This document shows positions 1 through 4,988 of a stretch of 5,524 nucleotides of DNA, piece after piece; position 1 is the first letter of the stretch; every line of letters starts with the position of its first letter. This DNA comes from CAZVBV01 sp964513975 (GTDB taxonomy: Bacteria; Patescibacteriota; Gracilibacteria; UBA4473), in contig CAZEON010000067.1 in the NCBI GenBank assembly GCA_964513975.1, positions 1-5,524 on the forward strand. The letters run 5' to 3'. The notes under the pieces are model-generated. The model was not told the origin of the DNA and did not search any database. It was given only the letters and a program-made list of their open reading frames with translations. The translations under genes were made by a program, and so were the position numbers.

Positions 1-53
1 CTTTTTCTTATTCTTCTTCTACCAAGTGTTGCGTTTAACCCTAAAATGTAGGA
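1..53 (-). repeat. Left copy of 53-bp terminal inverted repeat
   Basis: This segment is the reverse complement of 5464-5516 with mismatches only at positions 10 and 48 (51 of 53 identical). Read on the minus strand, toward the window edge, it starts TCCTACATTTTAGGG and continues through GTTAAACGCAACACTTGG into a purine-rich GAA/AAG tract. The first bases can form a small CCTA/TAGG hairpin. It lies 16 bp downstream of an outward promoter, so it would be the start of a transcript leaving the window. No start codon is visible in it. One open frame reads SYILGLNATLGRRR in both copies and the change at 48 is synonymous there (TAC/TAT), but that could be chance. Confidence 0.9.
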
Positions 54-69
54 TTCCCCCTAAACCCTA

Positions 70-98
70 ATTATACCACATATTTAATAAAAAAGCAA
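70..98 (-). promoter_or_regulatory. Outward extended -10 promoter, left end
   Basis: On the minus strand there is a -35 TTGCTT (93-98), a 17-bp spacer and a perfect -10 TATAAT (70-75) preceded by TGG, which makes an extended -10. This is the best sigma70-type promoter in the window. Transcription would begin near position 63 and run off the left edge through the 53-bp repeat. No gene it could serve lies inside the window. Confidence 0.65.
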
Positions 99-132
99 AT
101 GTTTTTGATTCTATAACAGGAGAAAGTCCAAA

Positions 133-172
133 AGTTAAAGAGTTTAAAAGCTAAAAAGCAGGAAGTGAGTTG
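133..172. repeat. Degenerate octamer tandem repeat
   Basis: Five consecutive 8-bp units each begin with AG: AGTTAAAG, AGTTTAAA, AGCTAAAA, AGCAGGAA, AGTGAGTT. The first three are clearly related and the last two are weak. This is low-complexity DNA downstream of the M23 gene. I see no gene or stable hairpin in it. Confidence 0.45.
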
Positions 173-184
173 TAAAATCCAAAA

Positions 185-219
185 TTATTAATCATTACTC
201 ATTAATCATTATTCATTGG
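185..219. repeat. Heptamer tandem repeat over the M23 stop codon
   Basis: Five 7-bp units of the form TCATTAN are present: TTATTAA, TCATTAC, TCATTAA, TCATTAT, TCATTGG. The array overlaps the 3' end of the M23 gene. It encodes the last residues (PMNND) and contains the TAA stop at 202-204. A change of one unit would alter the C-terminal tail and stop position but would leave the catalytic domain intact. Confidence 0.7.
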
Positions 220-1578
220 TATCAACTCCATCGGATCTCGATGTTCTCCTTTCTCATATACTTCAAAATGCAAGTGCGGTCCTGATGTGAAATATCCCGA
301 TCCTTTTTCCCCTTGCTCTCCTCCCGTTTTGGCAATCAGATCGCCCTGAGAGACCTCCTGTCCTTCGTTAACGAGAATATCTGACACATGCCCGTACACC
401 GTGAAAAGTTCCTTTCCATGGTCGAGAATAAAGTATGCATATCCGTATTCATTGGTATCAAAACTCACCTTCGAAACAATCCCGCTTCTCGGAGCAAAAA
501 TATCGGTTCCTTGCGGAGCCAAGAAATCTACTCCCTTATGAACCTTTCCCAGTGCTTTCTCGTATTCCGGATCATGGAAGGATGCCGCAATTTCCATGTC
601 TATTTTTAATGGAAAAAGGAACCCCTCGTCTTCTGAAAGATATCCCAATTTCCCCTGAACGTTTTCTAACGCTGATTGAAGTTTTCCTAAGAACATTTCC
701 GATTCTATTTTTTGACGTTGATAATTCTCAATCGCCTTCGTCGTTTTTCCTTCGGTAAATTCTGATCGCGCAATCAAATGTGCCTTGTTCTCTGCAAAAC
801 CAACAAGTCCCCTCTTCTCCGCCTCAATCTGCTCCTTCAGCGTTTTGGCTTGGTGAAACAAGATTAATGCCTGCCGTTCTTTATCCCGAAGCTTTTGTTT
901 CAAATGGTTGAGCTCCATCAGCGCTCCTCTTTTTTGATCTTTAAATGATTGAAATTGTCGATTTTCTTGCAGAATATCTCCCACTGATTTTTTTGAAAAC
1001 AACCACTTGAGCACCGAGACTGTCTCTCCTTTTCCGAAGTTTTCATTGCGGATGTAGTTTTTTTTGAGAAAGGTATCAAGCTCTTCTTTTTTCACGCGCA
1101 GAAGCGCCTTAAGTTCTTCCTGCTCTCGAGTGATCTTTTCAAGTTCATCTCGCCATGTCGTTTCTTGTTCGATAAACTTCGCAATCTTTGCCTTCAGCAG
1201 ACTGAGCTCCTGATCGAGGAGCATGAGTTGTCCTTGCGAGGTGTACTTCTGAGACTGCGCATTCCAAAGTTCTTGCTGTGATTGCAATGTTTGTTTTTCA
1301 AGCAGTTCTAACGCCTTCGTTTCCTTTTCTATTTTCTTTTTAATGGCTTCAAAGTTTTCCTCGGTCGCCTCTTCTGGTATTTCAATTACTTCCTCCGTTT
1401 CGCCTTGTTCAATGGTTTGCGTGGGCGTTTCTCCTCCAAAAAAACGATTGAGCATATTGTTCAGGTCATTCCCAATACTCGCAAACGCCATAGTCGGAAT
1501 GCAACATCCTATAATCAAAAACAACTTCCCCCATTTGGAAATTGAAAATTGAAAATTGAAAATTATTTTAGTTTTCAT
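202..1578 (-). CDS. Secreted M23/LytM murein hydrolase with coiled coil (EnvC/NlpD-like)
   Basis: Predicted extracytoplasmic peptidoglycan endopeptidase or amidase activator of 458 residues. The N-terminus is lysine-rich, followed by a hydrophobic stretch (about residues 17-27). Export could use signal peptidase I after AFA (31-33), or lipoprotein processing at the IIGC lipobox (Cys25). Residues of about 75-307 are Glu/Lys/Gln-rich and heptad-like, a long coiled coil as in EnvC. The C-terminal LytM domain has HKGVD (His347, Asp351), YGH (His397) and HLH (His435, His437), so zinc ligands and catalytic histidines are all present and the enzyme should be active rather than a degenerate EnvC-type activator. 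An upstream ATG at 1611 would add 11 residues. I prefer 1578 because a TAAAAT -10 box lies 7 bp before it and neither start has a clear Shine-Dalgarno site. Heptamer repeats enter the coding sequence at both ends. Confidence 0.92.
   Translation of the reverse strand: MKTKIIFNFQFSISKWGKLFLIIGCCIPTMAFASIGNDLNNMLNRFFGGETPTQTIEQGETEEVIEIPEEATEENFEAIKKKIEKETKALELLEKQTLQSQQELWNAQSQKYTSQGQLMLLDQELSLLKAKIAKFIEQETTWRDELEKITREQEELKALLRVKKEELDTFLKKNYIRNENFGKGETVSVLKWLFSKKSVGDILQENRQFQSFKDQKRGALMELNHLKQKLRDKERQALILFHQAKTLKEQIEAEKRGLVGFAENKAHLIARSEFTEGKTTKAIENYQRQKIESEMFLGKLQSALENVQGKLGYLSEDEGFLFPLKIDMEIAASFHDPEYEKALGKVHKGVDFLAPQGTDIFAPRSGIVSKVSFDTNEYGYAYFILDHGKELFTVYGHVSDILVNEGQEVSQGDLIAKTGGEQGEKGSGYFTSGPHLHFEVYEKGEHRDPMELIPMNND
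1537..1564. repeat. Heptamer tandem repeat inside the M23 signal-peptide region
   Basis: Three exact GAAAATT units (1544-1564) follow one GGAAATT unit (1537-1543). On the minus strand this is an AATTTTC array encoding the FNFQFSIS part of the M23 protein, just before its hydrophobic signal segment. Because 7 is not a multiple of 3, gain or loss of one unit would shift the frame downstream of both candidate ATG starts. Confidence 0.85.
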
Positions 1579-1585
1579 TTTTTTA

Positions 1586-1591
1586 ATTTTA
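1586..1591 (-). promoter_or_regulatory. Candidate -10 box for a leaderless M23 transcript
   Basis: TAAAAT on the minus strand matches TATAAT at 5 of 6 positions and lies 7 bp upstream of the ATG at 1578. Initiation would therefore fall on or next to the start codon. No convincing -35 element is present 16-18 bp further upstream, so the call rests on the -10 box and its spacing. It lies in the 31-bp gap between the M23 and nth starts. Confidence 0.35.
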
Positions 1592-1609
1592 CCGTACAAA
1601 GAGCCCGAC

Positions 1610-2257
1610 ATGAAAACTATTTCCCCTGAAACGTTTGTCGAAAGAATTTTATCACACTACGAGGGAGAAATCTGTCATTTGGATTGGGACCGGAAACGCC
1701 CATGGACACTACTCTTTGCAGTGATTCTCTCTGCACAATGCACGGACAAGAGAGTGAACATCGTGACCAAGACTTTATTCAAAGAATTTCCAGATCTTGA
1801 ATCTTATGTCGCTCGTCCGATTGAAGAACTCCAACAGGTTATCAAATCAACTGGATTCTTTCGAAGTAAATCAAAAAGCTTATCAGGATCTGCGCACGCA
1901 ATGTTGATTGATCATGATGGGAACGTCCCCGACACCATGGAAGAGCTCGTAAAGTTACCTGGGGTTGGAAGAAAAACCGCCAACGTTATCCTCTGGAATC
2001 TCTTTCAAAAAAATATCGGCTTCGTGGTCGATACGCATGTTGGACGTATTTCACGGCGAACCGGATTATCAAAGCAAACTGACCCGGTGAAGGTCGAGAA
2101 AGATCTCATGAAACTGATTTCCAAGAAATACTGGGGCGAATTATCTCACATGCTGGTGCAATTCGGACGGGACTACTGCAAAGCTCCAAAGCCAAAATGC
2201 TCAGAGTGCTTTTTGAGTGATGTTTGTCCGAAGAGGGGTGTGAAGAAAAATGATTAA
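1610..2257 (+). CDS. nth: Endonuclease III (DNA glycosylase/AP lyase)
   Basis: Base-excision repair enzyme that removes oxidised pyrimidines and nicks the abasic site by beta-elimination. The protein is 215 residues, close to the 211 of E. coli Nth, and full length. The helix-hairpin-helix LPGVGRKTA (116-124) carries the catalytic lysine Lys122. The catalytic aspartate is Asp141 in VDTHVGRISRR. The C-terminus has the [4Fe-4S] signature C-x6-C-x2-C-x5-C (Cys190, 197, 200, 206). The ATG at 1610 is chosen because MKTISPETF gives the usual family N-terminus. A start at 1556 would add an 18-residue hydrophobic extension read through the heptamer repeat, which is untypical. The gene is divergent from the M23 gene and its stop overlaps the stop of the convergent receiver gene. 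Its promoter is not clear; TTTTCA (1572-1577) with TACAAA (1595-1600) is a weak candidate. Confidence 0.97.
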   Translation: MKTISPETFVERILSHYEGEICHLDWDRKRPWTLLFAVILSAQCTDKRVNIVTKTLFKEFPDLESYVARPIEELQQVIKSTGFFRSKSKSLSGSAHAMLIDHDGNVPDTMEELVKLPGVGRKTANVILWNLFQKNIGFVVDTHVGRISRRTGLSKQTDPVKVEKDLMKLISKKYWGELSHMLVQFGRDYCKAPKPKCSECFLSDVCPKRGVKKND

Positions 2258-2649
2258 GCGCTCAAAATTTCTGTTACTTTTTCTGTAAGTTTTTCTAAAT
2301 CAAGATTTTCTTTCGAAAATTCTTGCACACCCACTTCTCCCTGAGAACTAGAGATGAATATGATTTTTTCTGTTGCAACACCTACGTCGTTTTTTAAATG
2401 GTCTATAGCCTGATCTCCTAAAAACTCAGCTTTCTTAGCTTTTTCTAAAGGGAAGTTCCCATCTATTGTAGCAATGGCTATATTTTCTCCTTGTCCTTCT
2501 ACTCCCTTTTTAAAATCTAATAAATTTTCATAGAAAAGGATCGAAAGTGATATTCCAAGTTCTTGTGCTACTCCATTGATTACTGTTTCAATAATGTTCC
2601 GCCAGACTTTTTTATCTTCCAAAACGACTACTATTTTTTCTCCATTCAT
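2254..2649 (-). CDS. Stand-alone CheY-like receiver domain protein
   Basis: A 131-residue protein that reads as a single response-regulator receiver fold. It has a first strand IVVVLED with an acidic pair (Glu11, Asp12) and a putative phospho-acceptor Asp63 in the strand-end motif ATIDGNF. A small-residue switch position follows in FISSS (Ser100-102), and then the conserved lysine (Lys113) in FSKENLDLEKL before the last helix. The order and spacing fit CheY, Spo0F and similar proteins. The motif sequences are divergent, so this is a fold-level assignment rather than a match to a named regulator. There is no output domain and no histidine kinase in the window, so its partner is unknown. Its stop codon overlaps the convergent nth stop. 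A promoter at 2656-2684 would start transcription at or next to the ATG. Confidence 0.62.
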   Translation of the reverse strand: MNGEKIVVVLEDKKVWRNIIETVINGVAQELGISLSILFYENLLDFKKGVEGQGENIAIATIDGNFPLEKAKKAEFLGDQAIDHLKNDVGVATEKIIFISSSQGEVGVQEFSKENLDLEKLTEKVTEILSA

Positions 2650-2655
2650 AAAATT

Positions 2656-2684
2656 CTTTTATCACTTCTTTTTAGATTGGTCAA
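2656..2684 (-). promoter_or_regulatory. Promoter for the receiver gene, probably leaderless
   Basis: On the minus strand there is a -35 TTGACC (2679-2684; 5 of 6 to consensus), a 17-bp spacer and a -10 TAAAAG (2656-2661) preceded by TGA, forming an extended -10. Only 6 bp separate the -10 from the ATG at 2649, so the start site would coincide with the A of the start codon. No Shine-Dalgarno site is seen, which agrees with a leaderless mRNA. Confidence 0.55.
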
Positions 2685-2697
2685 TAGCGCTCTTCAC

Positions 2698-2735
2698 AAA
2701 AAAGAACACGTGTGCCCAAAAGTGGGTGTGACACA
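2698..2735 (-). terminator. Possible intrinsic terminator after the DciA-like gene
   Basis: Immediately after the TAA of the DciA-like gene, the minus strand has an inverted repeat with inner stem CCCA/TGGG (loop CTTT) and outer stem GTGT/ACAC separated by bulges. It is followed within 6 bp by a run of six T (2698-2703). The stem is imperfect, so the call is tentative. It would separate this gene from the receiver gene, which has its own promoter. Confidence 0.35.
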
Positions 2736-3035
2736 TTAACTCTTTCTCACAATCCGAATGTCCTCGATCTTCTGAGGAAATTCGTGCTCTGAGAAAAGCT
2801 CAATCATCTCGTGTGTTCTCAGGAAAAGATCTGAACTCGCTGAGGAACTTTCTGTTTGAATAAAAAGCACTCCGTCTTCAAATTTCATCGGTTGCCACTG
2901 GTCCGCTAGGTTCTCGTACTTTGCATTAAATATCTTCCGAACCCGTTCACACACTAACGAAGCCTTTGCCTGCCTGTGCAAATTAAACTTCTGTGTGGCT
3001 ATCATTAAAAAATCTTCTGCTTTTTGAAATGTCAT
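2736..3035 (-). CDS. DciA/DUF721-like protein
   Basis: A 99-residue protein resembling the short DUF721/DciA family, whose best-known member helps load the replicative DnaB helicase. An N-terminal helical part includes VRKIFNAKYENL. The family-like core follows: MKFEDGVLFIQTESSSASSDLFLRT, i.e. a strand with the 'dG-L-v-v' pattern, then a Ser-rich turn and helix. A final strand runs IEDIRIVRK at the C-terminus. Bacterial DciA proteins are usually longer, so this would be a minimal version. The assignment rests on pattern only; an unrelated small RNA- or DNA-binding protein is possible. An AT-rich -10 candidate (TATAAA, 3065-3070) lies about 30 bp upstream, with no good -35. No clear Shine-Dalgarno site precedes the ATG. 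It sits between a palindromic repeat upstream and a possible terminator downstream. Confidence 0.6.
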   Translation of the reverse strand: MTFQKAEDFLMIATQKFNLHRQAKASLVCERVRKIFNAKYENLADQWQPMKFEDGVLFIQTESSSASSDLFLRTHEMIELFSEHEFPQKIEDIRIVRKS

Positions 3036-3092
3036 GGGTGTGTTTCTAGTTACAAGCTAAGGTTTTTATATAAAAAATTCAACTTTTTCTCC

Positions 3093-3116
3093 GTCATTCT
3101 GGCTTGACCAGAATCG
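3093..3116 (+). repeat. Palindromic repeat, copy A
   Basis: A 24-bp unit with a perfect 7-bp stem: ATTCTGG (3096-3102), loop CTTGA (3103-3107), CCAGAAT (3108-3114), flanked by GTC and CG. Copy B at 3209-3232 is the same unit inverted. The two differ at four stem positions that form two compensated base pairs. It resembles REP-like intergenic palindromes of the GTCATTCC...GGAATGAC kind. Confidence 0.85.
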
Positions 3117-3208
3117 TGTCAATTCTGCTTTTGTGTAAAGAGTGAAACGAAAAACTACTGTCAATAAACTCGCGCTAAACGCTTTAAACCATTTTCCAAG
3201 TTTTCATC

Positions 3209-3232
3209 CGATTCCCGTCAAGCGGGAATGAC
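3209..3232 (-). repeat. Palindromic repeat, copy B (inverted)
   Basis: On the minus strand this reads GTC, stem ATTCCCG, loop CTTGA, stem CGGGAAT, CG. It is identical to copy A in flanks and loop. Stem pairs T-A and G-C of copy A are replaced by C-G and C-G, so base pairing is retained. It lies 9 bp downstream of the maf stop. There is no adjoining T tract, so it is not a standard intrinsic terminator, although it could block exonucleases at the 3' end of the maf mRNA. Confidence 0.85.
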
Positions 3233-3241
3233 AAAGGAGGT

Positions 3242-3874
3242 TTATTTTAATGCAAAGACCTTCAGTGGCGATTTCCCTGTCAGTTCACGAATAACTTCTC
3301 CCATTGTTCTAACAGGAATTCCGAGGACATTCTGGTAGTCTCCTTTGATGTCTTGAAGCAAGAATGCGCCAATGCCTTCAATCGTGATCCCCCCTGCTTC
3401 TCCTTGCCATTGGTCGAAATCGAGAAAGGATCTGATCTGACAGTTCGTAATGTCCGAACGAAACACGAGCCACGATTTCTCGACAATTGTTTTTTCAACG
3501 TATTTTCCATTCACATTTCCAGCCACTGTCATCCCCGTAAATGTCCCCACCTTTTTCCCGACGTATTTCTGAAACATTTTAAACGCTTCCTTCTTTGTTT
3601 TTGGTTTCCCAAGGATATGATTCTCTACTTCTACGAGTGAGTCGAAACCAAGGATAAGAATATCCTTTTCTTGTGATCCCCGAGCGGAATCGAGGACATG
3701 CTTTTTGAACACTGACAATGTTTTCTCTTTCGCCAAACGTTTTACGGACGCTTCCATAGATTCTGATTTTTCCACAATTTCCTCACATTCAGGTTTCATA
3801 ATTTCAAAATTCATGCCCATTTTTGTAAACATATCTTTTCGTGTTGGTGATCCCGATGCGAGAATAATTTTCAT
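3242..3874 (-). CDS. maf: Maf-family nucleoside triphosphate pyrophosphatase
   Basis: House-cleaning enzyme that hydrolyses non-canonical or modified NTPs to the monophosphate plus pyrophosphate in the cytoplasm. The protein is 210 residues, typical for Maf. The N-terminal nucleotide-binding motif is ASGSPTRKDMF (6-16); most homologues have SPRR, so the first Arg is a Thr here and the second is followed by Lys. The catalytic aspartate is Asp78 in GFDSLVEVENHILGKP, matching the family's ADTVV...GKP block (Lys90). The third block GEAGGITIEGIG (158-169) and IKGDYQNVLGIPV (176-188) match the usual AGgYgIQG and I-GsysnVvGLP. The motif changes mean that substrate preference (dTTP/UTP type or m7GTP type) cannot be assigned. 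Its ATG directly follows the uppP TAA with no gap and no Shine-Dalgarno site, so translation is probably coupled. Confidence 0.92.
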   Translation of the reverse strand: MKIILASGSPTRKDMFTKMGMNFEIMKPECEEIVEKSESMEASVKRLAKEKTLSVFKKHVLDSARGSQEKDILILGFDSLVEVENHILGKPKTKKEAFKMFQKYVGKKVGTFTGMTVAGNVNGKYVEKTIVEKSWLVFRSDITNCQIRSFLDFDQWQGEAGGITIEGIGAFLLQDIKGDYQNVLGIPVRTMGEVIRELTGKSPLKVFALK

Positions 3875-4648
3875 TTATACAAAGAAGAAAAGAAGAGCCA
3901 TTCCTGCAATAATGCAGTAGGGAGCGAACCATATCCAGTGTCGACGAACGAGTCTCATCATCCATCGCATGGCAAAGATGGCCGCAATGAGCGAAGCGAT
4001 ACATCCCACGAACTGAAAAGGAGTAATCACAAATCCCTCTTGCCCTACTGAAAAAATGAGCGCGGCAAGAATCGTTGGTACCGCCAAAAGGAATGAAATC
4101 TTTGCGACGTGTTTCCGGTGAACCCCGAGCAATATGAGTATTGAGATTGTAATCCCTGCTCGGGAAATTCCTGGCAAAACGGCAATCCCTTGAAATAGTC
4201 CAAGAAGAATCGCAATCCACCACGAGAAATGTCGTTCTTGTTTGGCGCGAAAAACTTCTGATCCCATGATAAGAAATCCTGTGAGGATAAGAGTTATTGC
4301 TACTGACTCGGTCGTTCTGAAAAATTCAAATTGTGATTCGAGAAGTAGTGCCACAGGCACTGTTGCCAGAGAAGCAACGAAAAGCTTCCATCCAAAGATT
4401 CCTTGCTCTCTATCGCCCTCGCAAATGTGACACGTCTTCCCTACTCCGCGAAGAATACTCCAAATGTCTTTCCTAAAGACGATAAGTACCGCTAGCAAGC
4501 TCGCTACATGAAGACTCACTTCAAAGTGTAAATCTGGAATCAATCCCAAGAATTCTTCCGCGAGAAAAAGGTGCCCACTAGAAGAAATTGGAAGAAACTC
4601 TGTTATTCCCTGAATCACTCCGAGAAAGATTGCGTTGAGAAAATCCAT
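3875..4648 (-). CDS. uppP: Undecaprenyl-diphosphatase (BacA family)
   Basis: Integral membrane phosphatase that converts undecaprenyl diphosphate to the monophosphate, recycling the lipid carrier for peptidoglycan synthesis; it can confer bacitracin tolerance. It has 257 residues with several hydrophobic helices, near the family's usual 260-280. The first signature is QGITEFLPISSSGH (13-26), with Gln13/Glu17 and the Ser-rich loop. The second is LPGISRAGIT (158-167), with the essential Arg163; the usual PGxSRSG has Ala in place of the second Ser here. The ATG at 4648 is chosen because MDFLNAIFLGVIQG is the normal N-terminus; a TTG at 4657 would add only three residues. A terminator just upstream (4688-4716) insulates the unit. 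TTTTGT-17-TACTAT just before the ATG is a weak promoter candidate. The gene is followed without gap by maf. Confidence 0.95.
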   Translation of the reverse strand: MDFLNAIFLGVIQGITEFLPISSSGHLFLAEEFLGLIPDLHFEVSLHVASLLAVLIVFRKDIWSILRGVGKTCHICEGDREQGIFGWKLFVASLATVPVALLLESQFEFFRTTESVAITLILTGFLIMGSEVFRAKQERHFSWWIAILLGLFQGIAVLPGISRAGITISILILLGVHRKHVAKISFLLAVPTILAALIFSVGQEGFVITPFQFVGCIASLIAAIFAMRWMMRLVRRHWIWFAPYCIIAGMALLFFFV

Positions 4649-4687
4649 CGATGGCAATAGTAACGAGAATACGAAAAATACAAAAGG

Positions 4688-4716
4688 AAAAAACCTCTCG
4701 TCATCCTCGATAAGAG
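4688..4716 (-). terminator. Intrinsic terminator, leftward
   Basis: On the minus strand there is a 22-nt hairpin (4695-4716): stem CTCTTATCG / TGACGAGAG with one A/C mismatch and two G-T wobbles, loop AGGA. It is followed by GTTTTTT (T run 4688-4693). It would stop leftward transcription coming from the 116-residue gene or beyond before it reaches uppP. Confidence 0.6.
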
Positions 4717-4878
4717 CCTGTCCCTGTTAGGTCACGACTAATCCACACAAGCATCTGGAAGTCATGGCGGACAACAATGCTGAGAAAACGAACTTCTTTG
4801 AATCAACCGTGACCAATTACGCACAATCAACGTCGTTGAAGGGGACGTGGGATTTTTAAAAAATAATAGCAAAAAAAA
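4717..4878. other. Intergenic stretch with no supported gene
   Basis: Between the terminator and the rightward promoter the sequence is visibly more GC-rich up to about 4856 than the AT-rich DNA that follows. The only open stretch with an ATG is a 31-codon frame (4764-4859, +), whose product begins MADNNAEKTNFF and ends TSLKGTWDF. It has no properly spaced ribosome site or promoter. No tRNA-like arms, CRISPR spacing or long repeat were found. It may be a decayed gene remnant. Confidence 0.4.
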
Positions 4879-4908
4879 TTGACAAAAATGATATAATTTA
4901 AGTATTAT
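4879..4908 (+). promoter_or_regulatory. Rightward promoter facing the 116-residue gene
   Basis: A perfect -35 TTGACA (4879-4884), an 18-bp spacer and a -10 TATTAT (4903-4908; 5 of 6). Transcription would start at about 4914-4916, on the ATG of a 24-codon mini-ORF, and run into the 3' end of the opposing 116-residue gene, making an antisense RNA. Confidence 0.6.
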
Positions 4909-4913
4909 CTGGA

Positions 4914-4988
4914 ATGTTCACCAGAACCCATAGAAACCTCCCGCTCACTACAGATGAAAAACTCTGCACAGGGGGGATTTCTTTATAA
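4914..4988 (+). CDS. Candidate 24-residue leaderless mini-ORF
   Basis: An ATG placed 5 bp after the -10 box at 4903-4908 opens a frame encoding 24 residues (MFTRTHRNLPL...KLCTGGISL), ending in TAA. I recognise no family. The protein has no hydrophobic segment and one cysteine. Its only support is the promoter and the position of the ATG at the likely start site, a layout also seen before the receiver gene. It overlaps the stop of the opposing 116-residue gene by 6 bp. It could equally be the 5' part of a noncoding antisense RNA. A second tiny frame (12 codons, ATG at 4954) overlaps it in another register and has no support. Confidence 0.3.
   Translation: MFTRTHRNLPLTTDEKLCTGGISL
4933..4981. 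other. Long-range hairpin between converging transcripts
   Basis: GAAACCTCCC (4933-4942) can pair with GGGGGATTTC (4972-4981): four A/T-type pairs including the closing G-C, one C/A mismatch, then five pairs with one G-T wobble. The loop is 29 nt. No T run follows on either side, so it is not an ordinary terminator. It lies within the mini-ORF and just past the stop of the 116-residue gene, so it would form in either transcript. Confidence 0.35.

Noticed and set aside
39..70. Three CCCTAA motifs resembling a eukaryotic-type telomere repeat at the left end.
   Set aside because: The copies are few and irregularly spaced, one overlaps the -10 box, and the right end has only one. The genes are bacterial housekeeping genes. 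Chance or repeat-derived similarity is more likely than a telomere.
388..758. Open frames on the plus strand across the M23 gene, and similar frames within maf and uppP.
   Set aside because: These lie opposite well-supported genes, have no family-like motifs and no ribosome sites, and are shadows of the real coding strand.
1556..1609. Longer start for endonuclease III, giving a hydrophobic N-terminal extension of 18 residues.
   Set aside because: The extension is read through the heptamer repeat and AT-rich DNA. The protein from 1610 already has the normal family length and N-terminus.
1579..1611. ATG at 1611 as the M23 start, overlapping the nth ATG in a shared CATG.
   Set aside because: A -10 box lies between it and the ATG at 1578, no ribosome site is visible, and the extra 11 residues add nothing recognisable. 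It remains possible.
3250..3294. A 14-codon plus-strand frame preceded by AAAGGAGG, antisense to the end of maf.
   Set aside because: The Shine-Dalgarno match is good, but the frame is very short, lies wholly within maf on the other strand, and has no promoter beyond the palindrome.
4764..4859. A 31-codon plus-strand frame upstream of the rightward promoter.
   Set aside because: It has no promoter or correctly spaced ribosome site and resembles no known product. Reported only as part of the intergenic stretch.
4711..4860. Possible tRNA or other structured RNA in the more GC-rich intergenic stretch.
   Set aside because: A GGTTGATTC-like string on the minus strand lacks a proper T-loop, and no acceptor or anticodon arms could be folded around it.
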